64,000 nucleotides of DNA from Oscillospiraceae bacterium (GTDB taxonomy: Bacteria; Bacillota_A; Clostridia; Oscillospirales; Oscillospiraceae): the NCBI GenBank assembly GCA_017470325.1, contig JAFUES010000032.1, positions 1 to 64,000 on the forward strand, written 5' to 3'. Made by a program: the position numbers and the translations under genes. Under the pieces are notes generated by a model. That model ran no database searches. It was not told the DNA's origin and worked only from the letters and a program-made list of their open reading frames with translations. Below are positions 8,245 to 16,922 of the stretch, in pieces; the first letter of the stretch is position 1, and each line of letters begins with the position of its first letter.

Positions 8245-11200
8245 TCAGGAGTCGATGGTGGAAACGGTGATGGTGGTCTCCTCCAGCACGTCCAGCAGGA
8301 CCCGCACCGTGTCCAGAGAGGTGAAGATGTTCACGTTGTTCTCAGTGGCGCAGCGGCGGATCACGGCGCCGTCTTCCAGGTGGACGGCGGAGTGGATGGC
8401 GCGGGTGTTGATGATGTAGCTGACGTAGCCCGCCCGGATGGAGTCCAGGATCTCCTCGCTGCCCTCGCTGATCTTTTTGCGGATGCGAGTGCGGATGCCA
8501 TGCTCTTTCAGGAAATTGGCGGTACCGGAGGTGGCCTCGATGTTGAAGCCCATGTCGTAGAAGCGGCGCACCAGCGGCAGCGCCTCCTCCCGATCCTCCC
8601 GCGCTACCGTGACGAACAGCGTGCCGTAGTTCTGCAGCCGCATGCCGGAGGCCTGGAGGGCCTTGTACATGGCGCGGCTGAGCTTATCGTCATAGCCGAT
8701 GGCCTCGCCGGTGGACTTCATCTCCGGGCTCAGGTAGGCATCCAGGCCCTTGATCTTGTTGAAGGAGAAAACGGGGACCTTCACATAGTGGCGCTTCTTC
8801 TCCGGCGGGTACAGGTCGAAGATGCCCTGCTCCTTCAAACTCTTGCCCAGGATGACCTCGGTGGCGATATCTGCCAGGGAGTAGCCGGTGGACTTGGACA
8901 GGAAAGGCACCGTCCGGGAAGAACGGGGGTTGACCTCGATGATATAGACGTTTTCGTCCTTGTCCACGATAAACTGGATGTTGTACAGGCCGATGATGCC
9001 GATGCCCAGGCCCAGCTTCTTGGCATACTGCAGGATGATACCCTTGACCTTGTCAGAGATGGAGAAGGCCGGGTAGACGCTGATGGAGTCGCCGGAGTGG
9101 ACGCCGGTGCGCTCTACCAGCTCCATGATGCCGGGGACGAACACGTCCCGTCCATCGCAGATGGCATCTACTTCCACTTCCTTGCCCAGGATATATTTGT
9201 CCACCAGGACCGGCTTGTCGGCGTCGATCTCCACAGCGGTCTTCAGATAATGGCGCAGCATGTCCTCGTTGGCCACGATCTCCATGGCCCGGCCGCCCAG
9301 CACGAAGCTGGGACGCACCAGCACGGGGTAGCCGATCTCCTCTGCGGCCTTGACACCGTCTTCGATGTTGGTGACGGCCGTGCCTCTGGGCTGGGGGATG
9401 TCCAGATCCATAAGGATCTTCTCAAAGCTGTCCCGGTTCTCCGCCCGCTCGATAGCGGCGCAGTCGGTGCCGATGATCTTCACGCCCCGATCCATCAGCG
9501 GCTGGGCCAGGTTGATGGCGGTCTGGCCACCCAGAGAGGCGATGACACCCTCGGGCTGCTCGAAGTCCACCACCGCCATCACATCCTCTGGCGTCAGGGG
9601 CTCGAAATACAGCTTGTCGCCGGTGGTGTAGTCGGTGGAGACGGTCTCGGGGTTGTTGTTGATGATGATGGCCTCATAGCCGTTGCGCTTGATGGTCTGC
9701 ACTGCGTGGACCGTGGAGTAGTCAAACTCCACCCCCTGGCCGATACGGATGGGGCCGGCGCCCAAGACCAGGATCTTTTTCTTGTCCGTCAAGCGGGATT
9801 CGTTCTCACCGGAGTAGGAGGAATAGAGATAAGCGATATAAGCGCCGGTGTGCAGGGTGTCCACCATGCGGAAGATGGGCAGGATGCCCGCCATCTTGCG
9901 CTTGTTGTAGACCTCGATCTCCTGCAGGTTCCAGAGCCGGGCGATATAAGGATCGGAGAAGCCCATCTTCTTGGCCTGGCGCAGGGTCTCCACATCGTTG
10001 ACTTTAGCCTTCAGCTGGTTTTCCATATCCACGATCTTCTTGTAGGATTCCAGGAACAGCTCGGTGATCATGGTCACCTCATGGAGCTTTTCCACGGACA
10101 CGCCCCGGCGCAGCAGTTCAACGATGGCAAACACATTGTCGTCCCTAAACTCGCTGATATAGTCCAGCAGCTCCTCATTGCTCTTGTCGTCGAACTTGGC
10201 CATGTGCAGATGGCTGACACCGATCTCCAGGGAGCGCACGGATTTCAGGATGCATTCCTCCAGATTGGCGCCGATGCCCATAACCTCGCCGGTGGCCTTC
10301 ATCTGGGTACCCAGGGTATTGGGAGCGCCGGCAAACTTGTCAAAGGGGAAGCGGGGAAACTTGGCCACAATGTAGTCCAGGCTGGGCTCAATGGCAGCGG
10401 TGCCGCCGGCCACCGGGATCTCCTCCAGGGCCATGCCCAGGGCGATCTTGGCCGTGACCCGGGCGATGGGGTAGCCGCTGGCCTTGGAGGCCAGAGCCGA
10501 GGACCGGGAGACCCGGGGGTTGACCTCGATCAGATAATACTCGCTGCTGTTGGGATTGAGCGCGAACTGCACGTTGCAGCCGCCCTCGATCTTCAGCTCC
10601 TTGATGATCTTTATGGCACTGTCATTGAGCATCTTCAGGTCGTGGTCATTCAGAGACAGGATGGGGGCCACCACGATAGAGTCGCCGGTATGCACGCCCA
10701 CCGGGTCCACATTTTCCATGCCGCAGATGGTGATGGCGTGGTCGTTGGAGTCGCGCATGACCTCGAATTCGATCTCCTTATAGCCCTTGACGCTCTTTTC
10801 CACCAGCACCTGATGGACAGGTGAGAGCTTGAAGGCGTTGATGCCGATCTCTACCAGCTCGTTCTCGTCGTTGGCAAAGCCGCCGCCGGTGCCGCCCAGG
10901 GTGAAGGCCGGGCGCAGCACCACGGGATAGCCGATCTCCGCTGCCGCTTTCTTGGCCTGCTCCAGATCGTAGGTGATCTCCGAGGGGATGACCGGCTCGC
11001 CAATGGACTGGCACATCTCCTTGAAGAGCTCTCTGTCCTCGGCCCGCTCGATGCTGCGGCTGCTGGTGCCCAGCAGCTCCACGCCGCACTCCCGCAGGAT
11101 GCCCTTGCGCTCCAGCAGCATGGCCATGTTCAGACCCGTCTGGCCGCCGATGCCGGGGACGATGGCGTCCGGCCGCTCATAGCGGAGGATCTTGGCGATA

Positions 11201-11418
11201 TATTCCAGGGTCAGCGGCTCCATATACACCTTGTCCGCGATGGAGGTGTCCGTCATGATGGTGGCGGGGTTGGAGTTGACCAGCACCACCTCGTAGCCCT
11301 CTTCCTTCAGGGCCAGGCAGGCCTGGGTGCCCGCGTAATCGAATTCCGCCGCCTGCCCGATGACGATGGGGCCGGAGCCGATGATGAGAACTTTCTTGAT
11401 GTCTGTACGCTTTGCCAT
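8245..11418 (-). CDS. carB: Carbamoyl-phosphate synthase large subunit
   Basis: 1057 residues, close to the family's usual ~1070. Two tandem ATP-grasp halves: first begins KKVLIIGSGPIVIGQAAEFD, second near residue 550 with KKILVLGAGPIRIGQGVEFD; a C-terminal MGS-like allosteric domain follows. Makes carbamoyl phosphate from bicarbonate, ATP and ammonia delivered by the glutaminase CarA. No carA is next to it: pyrC ends 3 nt upstream and pyrK begins 5 nt downstream. The ribosome site GAGGAAT lies in the pyrC tail. Confidence 0.96.
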   Translation of the reverse strand: MAKRTDIKKVLIIGSGPIVIGQAAEFDYAGTQACLALKEEGYEVVLVNSNPATIMTDTSIADKVYMEPLTLEYIAKILRYERPDAIVPGIGGQTGLNMAMLLERKGILRECGVELLGTSSRSIERAEDRELFKEMCQSIGEPVIPSEITYDLEQAKKAAAEIGYPVVLRPAFTLGGTGGGFANDENELVEIGINAFKLSPVHQVLVEKSVKGYKEIEFEVMRDSNDHAITICGMENVDPVGVHTGDSIVVAPILSLNDHDLKMLNDSAIKIIKELKIEGGCNVQFALNPNSSEYYLIEVNPRVSRSSALASKASGYPIARVTAKIALGMALEEIPVAGGTAAIEPSLDYIVAKFPRFPFDKFAGAPNTLGTQMKATGEVMGIGANLEECILKSVRSLEIGVSHLHMAKFDDKSNEELLDYISEFRDDNVFAIVELLRRGVSVEKLHEVTMITELFLESYKKIVDMENQLKAKVNDVETLRQAKKMGFSDPYIARLWNLQEIEVYNKRKMAGILPIFRMVDTLHTGAYIAYLYSSYSGENESRLTDKKKILVLGAGPIRIGQGVEFDYSTVHAVQTIKRNGYEAIIINNNPETVSTDYTTGDKLYFEPLTPEDVMAVVDFEQPEGVIASLGGQTAINLAQPLMDRGVKIIGTDCAAIERAENRDSFEKILMDLDIPQPRGTAVTNIEDGVKAAEEIGYPVLVRPSFVLGGRAMEIVANEDMLRHYLKTAVEIDADKPVLVDKYILGKEVEVDAICDGRDVFVPGIMELVERTGVHSGDSISVYPAFSISDKVKGIILQYAKKLGLGIGIIGLYNIQFIVDKDENVYIIEVNPRSSRTVPFLSKSTGYSLADIATEVILGKSLKEQGIFDLYPPEKKRHYVKVPVFSFNKIKGLDAYLSPEMKSTGEAIGYDDKLSRAMYKALQASGMRLQNYGTLFVTVAREDREEALPLVRRFYDMGFNIEATSGTANFLKEHGIRTRIRKKISEGSEEILDSIRAGYVSYIINTRAIHSAVHLEDGAVIRRCATENNVNIFTSLDTVRVLLDVLEETTITVSTIDS

Positions 11419-11421
11419 GTC

Positions 11422-12633
11422 TTATTCCTCCATTGCAGCTTGATAGACGATGTTTCCATTGTATACGGTGAGCAGGCATCTGCCGCTCACCCACCGCCCG
11501 GCGAAGGGCGTCGCTCTCCCCTTGGACAGGAAGTCCGCGGGGTCGATCTCATATTCCGCATCCAGATCCCACACGGAGAAGTCGTTGCCAAGGGGGATCC
11601 GGAAGCGCACTCTGGGCTTTTCTGTCAACAGCCCGACCAACTGTTCCAAACGCAGCACGCCTTTTTTCACCAGCTCGGTGTACAGCAGCGGGAAGGCCGT
11701 CTCCAGGCCCACGATCCCGAAGGCGCTGCCCGCCAGGCCCTTAGCCTTTTCTTCCGCGCTGTGTGGCGCGTGGTCCGTGGCGATCATGTCGATGGTCCCG
11801 TCACAGACGCCCTCCAGCAGGGCCTCCCGGTCCGCCCGCGAGCGCAGGGGCGGGTTCATCTTGAACCAGCCGTCCTCCCGCAGGTCGTTTTCGTCCAGCA
11901 GCAGGTAATGGGGACCGGTCTCGCAGCTCACGTCCACGCCGCTCTTCTTGGCGTCCCGGATCAGGGCCACGCTCTCTTTGGTGGAGATGTGGCACACATG
12001 ATAGCCGCAGCCCGTCTCATCCGCCAGCTTCAGGTCCCGCTCGATCTGCCGCCACTCGCTCTCGCTGCAGATGCCCTTATGCCCGTGGGCCGCGGCGTAG
12101 GCCCCGTCGTGGATATAGCCGCCCCGGAGCAGGGAGTTGTCCTCGCAGTGGGCCACAATCAATTTGCCCAGCGCTTTCGCCCTCTGCATGGCCTCGCGCA
12201 TCTGCTGGCGCGACTGCACCCCGTGGCCGTCGTCGGAGAAGGCGACCACCTGTCCGGCCAGCGCCTCCATATCTGAGAGGGTCTCGCCCCTCTCCCCTTT
12301 GGTGATGGCCGCATAGGGGTAGACGCCGATGCAGGCGTCCCGCCGGATGATCTCCAGTTGAGGCTCCAGAGTCTCCGGGCTGTCCGGCACCGGGTTCAGA
12401 TTCGGCATGGGGCAGACCGCTGTGTAGCCGCCATGGGCGGCCGCCCGACAGCCGCTGGCAATGGTCTCCTTATAAGAAAAACCCGGCTCACGAAAGTGCA
12501 CATGCACATCGCAAAAGCCGGGAAAAAGCGTATACCGTTTGGAATTGAAAAAAGCGGCGATCGCGTCCGCGCTCTGAACAGAAAACACGTCCGCACCGCT
12601 GCCGAGCTTCTGGGTCTTATCGAATACCGTCAT
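11422..12633 (-). CDS. pyrC: Dihydroorotase
   Basis: 403 residues from the ATG at 12633 with GGGAGG eight nt upstream. Zinc amidohydrolase cyclising carbamoyl-aspartate to dihydroorotate. Metal ligands visible in CDVHVHFREPG (~41-51) and the catalytic aspartate in ATDHAPHS. First gene of the operon; its start codon lies 18 nt after the attenuator hairpin, so its expression is directly gated by that hairpin. Class I dihydroorotase by length and motifs. Confidence 0.93.
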   Translation of the reverse strand: MTVFDKTQKLGSGADVFSVQSADAIAAFFNSKRYTLFPGFCDVHVHFREPGFSYKETIASGCRAAAHGGYTAVCPMPNLNPVPDSPETLEPQLEIIRRDACIGVYPYAAITKGERGETLSDMEALAGQVVAFSDDGHGVQSRQQMREAMQRAKALGKLIVAHCEDNSLLRGGYIHDGAYAAAHGHKGICSESEWRQIERDLKLADETGCGYHVCHISTKESVALIRDAKKSGVDVSCETGPHYLLLDENDLREDGWFKMNPPLRSRADREALLEGVCDGTIDMIATDHAPHSAEEKAKGLAGSAFGIVGLETAFPLLYTELVKKGVLRLEQLVGLLTEKPRVRFRIPLGNDFSVWDLDAEYEIDPADFLSKGRATPFAGRWVSGRCLLTVYNGNIVYQAAMEE

Positions 12634-12650
12634 ACACGCCGCCTCCCAAC

Positions 12651-12770
12651 AAAAAAACCTTGCCATCGGCAAGGCGGAACATACGAAGGTACACAGTTCC
12701 CCAACCGCCGTAGCGGGCAGGGACCTGCCTTTGTTGCATCTTGCCGATCTCTCTGAATCGTCTTAAAGAT
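12651..12770 (-). promoter_or_regulatory. PyrR-type transcription attenuator leader of the pyr operon
   Basis: Three mutually exclusive elements on the minus strand. (1) PyrR-binding hairpin, 12738-12770: lower stem AUCUU/AAGAU, upper stem GAUU/GAUC (12746-12749 with 12756-12759), hexaloop CAGAGA (12750-12755), matching the Bacillus consensus ARUCCNGNGAGGYU in its CNGNGA loop. (2) Antiterminator: AUCGGCAAG (12740-12748) is perfectly complementary to CUUGCCGAU (12665-12673). (3) Terminator: CCTTGCC/GGCAAGG arms (12658-12674) with seven U at 12651-12657. When UMP-loaded PyrR holds the first hairpin, the terminator can form; otherwise the antiterminator forms and pyrC is transcribed. PyrR itself is not in the window. 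Confidence 0.88.
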
Positions 12771-12777
12771 TGTAATT

Positions 12778-12807
12778 ATTATAGCCGCGCCCCACATTCT
12801 TTGTCAA
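12778..12807 (-). promoter_or_regulatory. Sigma-A promoter of the pyr operon
   Basis: Minus strand: consensus -35 TTGACA (12802-12807), 18-nt spacer, consensus -10 TATAAT (12778-12783). Transcription would begin near 12771, exactly at the foot of the PyrR hairpin. Confidence 0.9.
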
Positions 12808-12854
12808 TGTACATTTCCACCAAAATCGAAGGCCGTTTCCCGGCCCATCCCCGG

Positions 12855-12883
12855 TTGACCGCCCAACAAAAGGATGGTATAGT
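12855..12883 (+). promoter_or_regulatory. Sigma-A promoter of galKT
   Basis: -35 TTGACC (12855-12860), 17-nt spacer, -10 TATAGT (12878-12883). The -10 box abuts an ATG at 12884, which therefore would not be in the transcript; this decides the galK start in favour of 12932. Confidence 0.7.
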
Positions 12884-12931
12884 ATGGACAGATATCTACA
12901 AGATCTTGTATGGTTCCGGGAGGATCCTGTC

Positions 12932-14110
12932 ATGTACGAGCATTTGAAGCAAGGCTTCCGGCAGGCGTTTGGAACAGACGCCGCCTATCTCTTTTCCGCC
13001 CCGGGCCGCACGGAGTTGGGCGGCAACCACACGGACCACCAGCTGGGACGGGTCCTGGCTGCGGCCGTCAGTGTGGACACCACCGCCGCCGTAGCATTAA
13101 ACGGCAGCGGCACGGTTCGGGTCCTCAGCGAGGGTTATCCCCTCTGCACCGTCGACCTGGACGATCTGGCCAAGCATCCGGAGGAGGTAGGGACCACTGC
13201 CGCTCTAATCCGCGGCATCCTCTCCGGCATCACCGACCGGGGCGGCAGCGTCCCCGGCTTTGACGCCTATGTGACATCCCGGGTGCTGCCGGGCAGCGGG
13301 CTCTCTTCTTCCGCGGCCTTTGAGGTGCTGATCGGTACCATCGCCAACCATCTGTCCGGCTGCGGCCTGACCCCCTTGCAGATCGCCCAGCTGGGCCAGC
13401 TTGCGGAGAACGTGTACTTCGATAAGCCCTGCGGCCTGATGGACCAGGCGGCCTGCGCCATCGGCGGCGTCATCACCATCGACTTTGCGGACAAAGATGC
13501 CCCCCGGGTGGAGCACATGGATCTGGATCTGGCCGCTGTGGGCCACGCTCTGTGCATCATTGACAGCGGTGCGGACCACGCGGATCTGACCGCCGAGTAT
13601 GCGGCCATTCCCGGGGAACTGGGGGCCGTGTCCCGGGTCTTCGGGCAGGAGCATCTGCGTCAGGTGGACGAGGCGGAATTCTACCGCCGTCTGCCGGAGG
13701 TCCGCAGGGCCGCCGGCGACCGGGCTGTCCTCCGGGCTGTCCACATTTTTGAGGACAACCGTCGAGTCACACAACAGGTACAGGCATTGAAGGAAGGCTC
13801 CTTCGACCGTTTCCTGGAGTTGGCCAAGGCCTCCGGGCGCTCCTCCTGGATGTATCTCCAGAATGTGGTCCCAGCAGGCTATAAAGAGCATCAGGATCTG
13901 GCCGTGGCGCTGGCCCTGGCGGAAAAACTGCTGGACGGCCGGGGGGCCTTCCGGGTCCAGGGCGGCGGCTTTGCCGGCACCATCCAGGCCTTTGTGCCTC
14001 TGAATATGTTGGAGGACTTCCGCTCAGGGATCGAAAATATCTTTGGCCCAGGCAGCTGTCACGTTTTGAATATCCGTCCCGAAGGCGGCATTTTGGTGGA
14101 GGAACTATGA
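12932..14110 (+). CDS. galK: Galactokinase
   Basis: 392 residues, normal length, from the ATG at 12932 with GGGAGG eight nt upstream; an in-frame ATG at 12884 directly follows a -10 box and is probably untranscribed. GHMP-family kinase phosphorylating galactose at C1. Signature GRTELGGNHTDHQ at 25-37 is a recognisable variant of the usual GRVNLIGEHTDYN. The ATP loop LPGSGLSSSAA is at ~119-129, and the C-terminal GHMP motif is in RVQGGGFAGTIQAF. Overlaps galT (ATGA). Uses the Leloir pathway with galT; galE is not in the window. Confidence 0.92.
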   Translation: MYEHLKQGFRQAFGTDAAYLFSAPGRTELGGNHTDHQLGRVLAAAVSVDTTAAVALNGSGTVRVLSEGYPLCTVDLDDLAKHPEEVGTTAALIRGILSGITDRGGSVPGFDAYVTSRVLPGSGLSSSAAFEVLIGTIANHLSGCGLTPLQIAQLGQLAENVYFDKPCGLMDQAACAIGGVITIDFADKDAPRVEHMDLDLAAVGHALCIIDSGADHADLTAEYAAIPGELGAVSRVFGQEHLRQVDEAEFYRRLPEVRRAAGDRAVLRAVHIFEDNRRVTQQVQALKEGSFDRFLELAKASGRSSWMYLQNVVPAGYKEHQDLAVALALAEKLLDGRGAFRVQGGGFAGTIQAFVPLNMLEDFRSGIENIFGPGSCHVLNIRPEGGILVEEL

Positions 14111-15600
14111 GAGCAACGCTTGACACTTTGATCGCCTACGGCCTGGAAAAAGGCCTGATCCAGCCCGGAGATGAGACCTATGTGTTCAACCATCTTCTGG
14201 AGATCCTGCAGCTGGACGAAGCGGATGCGGAGGAAGCAGTGTACTCCGGTCAGTCGCTGGCTGAACTTCTGGACGCGCTGACGGACGACGCGGTGCGCCG
14301 CGGCCTGCTAGATGACAACATCACCGCCCGGGATCTGTTCGACACCAGGCTCATGGGGGCGCTGACCCCCTGGCCCCACGAGGTGCGGCGGCATTTTGAA
14401 GGACTGCGGAAGCAGGATCCCATGGCCGCCACGGACTGGTATTACCGCTTCAGCTGCGACACCAATTATATTCGGCGGGATAGGATCGCCAGAGACATCA
14501 AATGGGTCTACCGCTGCGAATACGGCGATCTGGACATCACCATCAACCTGTCCAAGCCGGAGAAGGACCCACGGGCCATCGCGGCGGCACGGCTGGCGCC
14601 CCAGGCGGGCTACCCTAAATGCCAGCTCTGCGCTGAGAACGAGGGCTATGCCGGGCGCATGAACCATCCCGCCCGGCAGAACCATCGAGTCCTGCCCCTG
14701 ACCATTGCGGGCAGTCCCTGGTTCTGGCAGTACTCCCCCTATGTGTACTATAACGAGCACTGCATCGTCTTCAATGCCCAGCACACCCCAATGAAGATCG
14801 ACCGCAGCGCCTTTCGCAAGCTCTTTGATTTTGTGGGCCAGTATCCACACTACTTTGTGGGTTCCAACGCGGACCTGCCTATTGTGGGCGGCTCTATCCT
14901 GAGCCACGATCACTTCCAGGGCGGGCACTACGAATTTGCCATGGCCAAGGCCCCGGCGGAGACCCCGCTGCGCTTTGTCGGCTATGAGGATATCGATGCG
15001 GCCATTGTCAAGTGGCCCATGTCCGTTATCCGCCTGACCGGGCCGGACAGTGAGCGCATCGTGGAGCTGGCAGACAAGATCCTGGGCTGCTGGCGGGTCT
15101 ACACGGATGAGAGCGTTACCATCTACGCTGAGACCGAGGGCGTTCCCCACAACACCATCACCCCCATCGCCAGACGTCGGGGCGCGGATTACCAGCTGGA
15201 TCTGGTGCTGCGCAACAACCTGACCACGGAGGAATATCCTCTGGGTCTGTTCCATCCCCACCAGGAGCTGCACCATATCAAAAAGGAGAACATTGGTCTC
15301 ATTGAGGTCATGGGTCTGGCGGTGCTCCCCTCCCGGCTGAAAACAGAGCTGGCGGAGTTGAAAGCAGCCATGCTTGACCGCACCGATCTGCGCAGCAGCG
15401 AGCAGCTTGCCCCACATGCCGACTGGGCCGAGGAGATCCTGCGCCGTCGGGACTTCAACGCGGAGAATGCCGAGGAGGTCCTGCGGCAGGAGGTGGGCGC
15501 GGTGTTCCTGCGTGTGTTGGAGGATGCCGGCGTATACAAGCGCAATGCCGCAGGGCAGGCTGCCTTCCTGCGCTTCATAGACGCAGTCAACGCGCTGTGA
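14107..15600 (+). CDS. galT: UDP-glucose--hexose-1-phosphate uridylyltransferase (Gram-positive type)
   Basis: 497 residues, the length of the Firmicutes GalT type 2 family. Exchanges UMP between UDP-glucose and galactose 1-phosphate. The nucleotidylation histidines are in GGSILSHDHFQGGHYEF (~262-278) and a second His pair occurs in GLFHPHQELHHIKKENIGL. Starts inside the galK stop codon, so the two are coupled. Confidence 0.95.
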   Translation: MRATLDTLIAYGLEKGLIQPGDETYVFNHLLEILQLDEADAEEAVYSGQSLAELLDALTDDAVRRGLLDDNITARDLFDTRLMGALTPWPHEVRRHFEGLRKQDPMAATDWYYRFSCDTNYIRRDRIARDIKWVYRCEYGDLDITINLSKPEKDPRAIAAARLAPQAGYPKCQLCAENEGYAGRMNHPARQNHRVLPLTIAGSPWFWQYSPYVYYNEHCIVFNAQHTPMKIDRSAFRKLFDFVGQYPHYFVGSNADLPIVGGSILSHDHFQGGHYEFAMAKAPAETPLRFVGYEDIDAAIVKWPMSVIRLTGPDSERIVELADKILGCWRVYTDESVTIYAETEGVPHNTITPIARRRGADYQLDLVLRNNLTTEEYPLGLFHPHQELHHIKKENIGLIEVMGLAVLPSRLKTELAELKAAMLDRTDLRSSEQLAPHADWAEEILRRRDFNAENAEEVLRQEVGAVFLRVLEDAGVYKRNAAGQAAFLRFIDAVNAL

Positions 15601-15662
15601 TATCGGTCTGTTGACATAATGTAATTTACATAATACGGATTACATAATTTACTTAACATAAT

Positions 15663-15694
15663 AAAAATCCCTCTCCGATTGGAGTGGGATTTTT
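15663..15694. terminator. Bidirectional terminator between galT and larC
   Basis: Hairpin with arms AAAAATCCC and GGGATTTTT enclosing CTCC/GGAG, with an A tract on one side and T tract on the other, so it can end transcripts from both converging genes. The 60 nt before it are very AT-rich. Confidence 0.85.
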
Positions 15695-15737
15695 ACATGA
15701 TTCGCTTGTTGAAGGAAAGTCCGAAAAGCGTAACGAA

Positions 15738-16922
15738 TTACCGCCCTCTGTCATCGGCCTCTTTGACCAGGGCCTCCGCCTCTTTCAGACTGATTCCCTG
15801 TTCCCGGGCGATCCGGGCCAGATCCTCATACTCGGCCTTTTCCCGGCATACGCCCCAGCCCTCGGCCCGCTTGACGCGCACCGGACCATAGACGGTCTCC
15901 ACCGTCCGCTGGCTGCGCTGCAGGGTATAGCGGTCACAGACATATTCCCGCACCCCCAGGGTGCTGGTATTATGAAACAGGCACTGGAGCATATCCTCCC
16001 GCTGTGCCTCCCGGCACATGCAGGTTAACATAATTCCAGGCCGGTTCTTCTTCATACCGATGTGAGTGGTATAGGCGTCCAGGGCCCCCCGGGCCATCAG
16101 CTCCTCCTGGACAAAGCCCAGGGCCTCCGGCGTCATATCGTCCAAGTTGCATACCAGCTCCAGAACACGGTCCTGCCGCTGTCCGGTCTCGCCCAGCAGC
16201 ACGCGCAGGGCGTTGGCTGTCTCAAAATCCTTGGTGCCCAGGCCATAGCCGCTCTTTTCCACCCGCAGGGCAGGCATGGGGCCAAAGTCCTGTACGAAGT
16301 GGGCCAGCAGCGCAGCGCCAGTTGGGGTGCACAGCTCTCCCTGGATCTGGCCGCTGTACATGGGGATACCGTGCAGCAATAGCTCTGTGGCCGGGGCCGG
16401 AACCGGCATCAGGCCGTGGGCGCACCGCACCGTCCCACTGCCCACATGCACCGGGGAGGCCAGCACCTTCTCCGGCGCCAGCTCCTCTATCAGCAGGCAG
16501 ACACCCAGTATATCCGCCAGCGCGTCCAGACTGCCCAGCTCGTGGAGATGAATGTTCTCCACGGGGCGGCCGTGGACCTGGCTTTCGGCTCGGGCAATAC
16601 GCTCATAGACCGCCCGCGTATTCCGCCGCACCGCTTCCGGTACCGGCAGCGCGTCGATCTTTGCGTAGATCTCCTGAATATTGGTGTGGGGATGATGATG
16701 GCCGTGCTCGCGGCCTTCCTCTTCCCCGTCGATGACCACATGCACATGGGTCCCGCTGATGCCCCGCTTGACCGCATGCTCCGCCGTGACCGTCACGTTC
16801 TCCGGCAGGGCGGCATTGAGCCGTTGGAGAAAGCCCTCCGGGTCCGGGTGCAGCGCCAGCAGCGCCGCCATCAGCATGTCGCCGGCAGCGCCCATGCTGC
16901 AGTCGATATAGATCGTTCTCAC
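15738..16922 (-). CDS. larC: Nickel insertion protein LarC (pyridinium-3,5-bisthiocarboxylate nucleotide nickel chelatase)
   Basis: 394 residues from the GTG at 16922, which overlaps the larE stop (GTGA) and has GGAGGG upstream; longer frames run through larE. CTP-dependent cyclometallase that inserts nickel into P2TMN to finish the nickel-pincer nucleotide (NPN). Visible: N-terminal YIDCSMGAAGDMLMAALLAL, a His-rich stretch REHGHHHPHTN (~75-90) probably handling nickel, IHLHELGSLDALADI, and the C-terminal NLDDMTPEALGF domain. Here LarC is a single frame, unlike the LarC1/LarC2 frameshift pair of Lactiplantibacillus plantarum. Last gene of the moa-lar run. Confidence 0.92.
   Translation of the reverse strand: MRTIYIDCSMGAAGDMLMAALLALHPDPEGFLQRLNAALPENVTVTAEHAVKRGISGTHVHVVIDGEEEGREHGHHHPHTNIQEIYAKIDALPVPEAVRRNTRAVYERIARAESQVHGRPVENIHLHELGSLDALADILGVCLLIEELAPEKVLASPVHVGSGTVRCAHGLMPVPAPATELLLHGIPMYSGQIQGELCTPTGAALLAHFVQDFGPMPALRVEKSGYGLGTKDFETANALRVLLGETGQRQDRVLELVCNLDDMTPEALGFVQEELMARGALDAYTTHIGMKKNRPGIMLTCMCREAQREDMLQCLFHNTSTLGVREYVCDRYTLQRSQRTVETVYGPVRVKRAEGWGVCREKAEYEDLARIAREQGISLKEAEALVKEADDRGR

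Noticed and set aside
8380..10824. 814-codon plus-strand open frame opposite carB
   Set aside because: Antisense shadow of a GC-rich gene; carB motifs are intact on the minus strand.
12884..12931. Upstream ATG at 12884 as the galK start
   Set aside because: It touches the -10 box TATAGT, so it would lie at or before the transcription start, and it lacks a ribosome site; the ATG at 12932 has GGGAGG.
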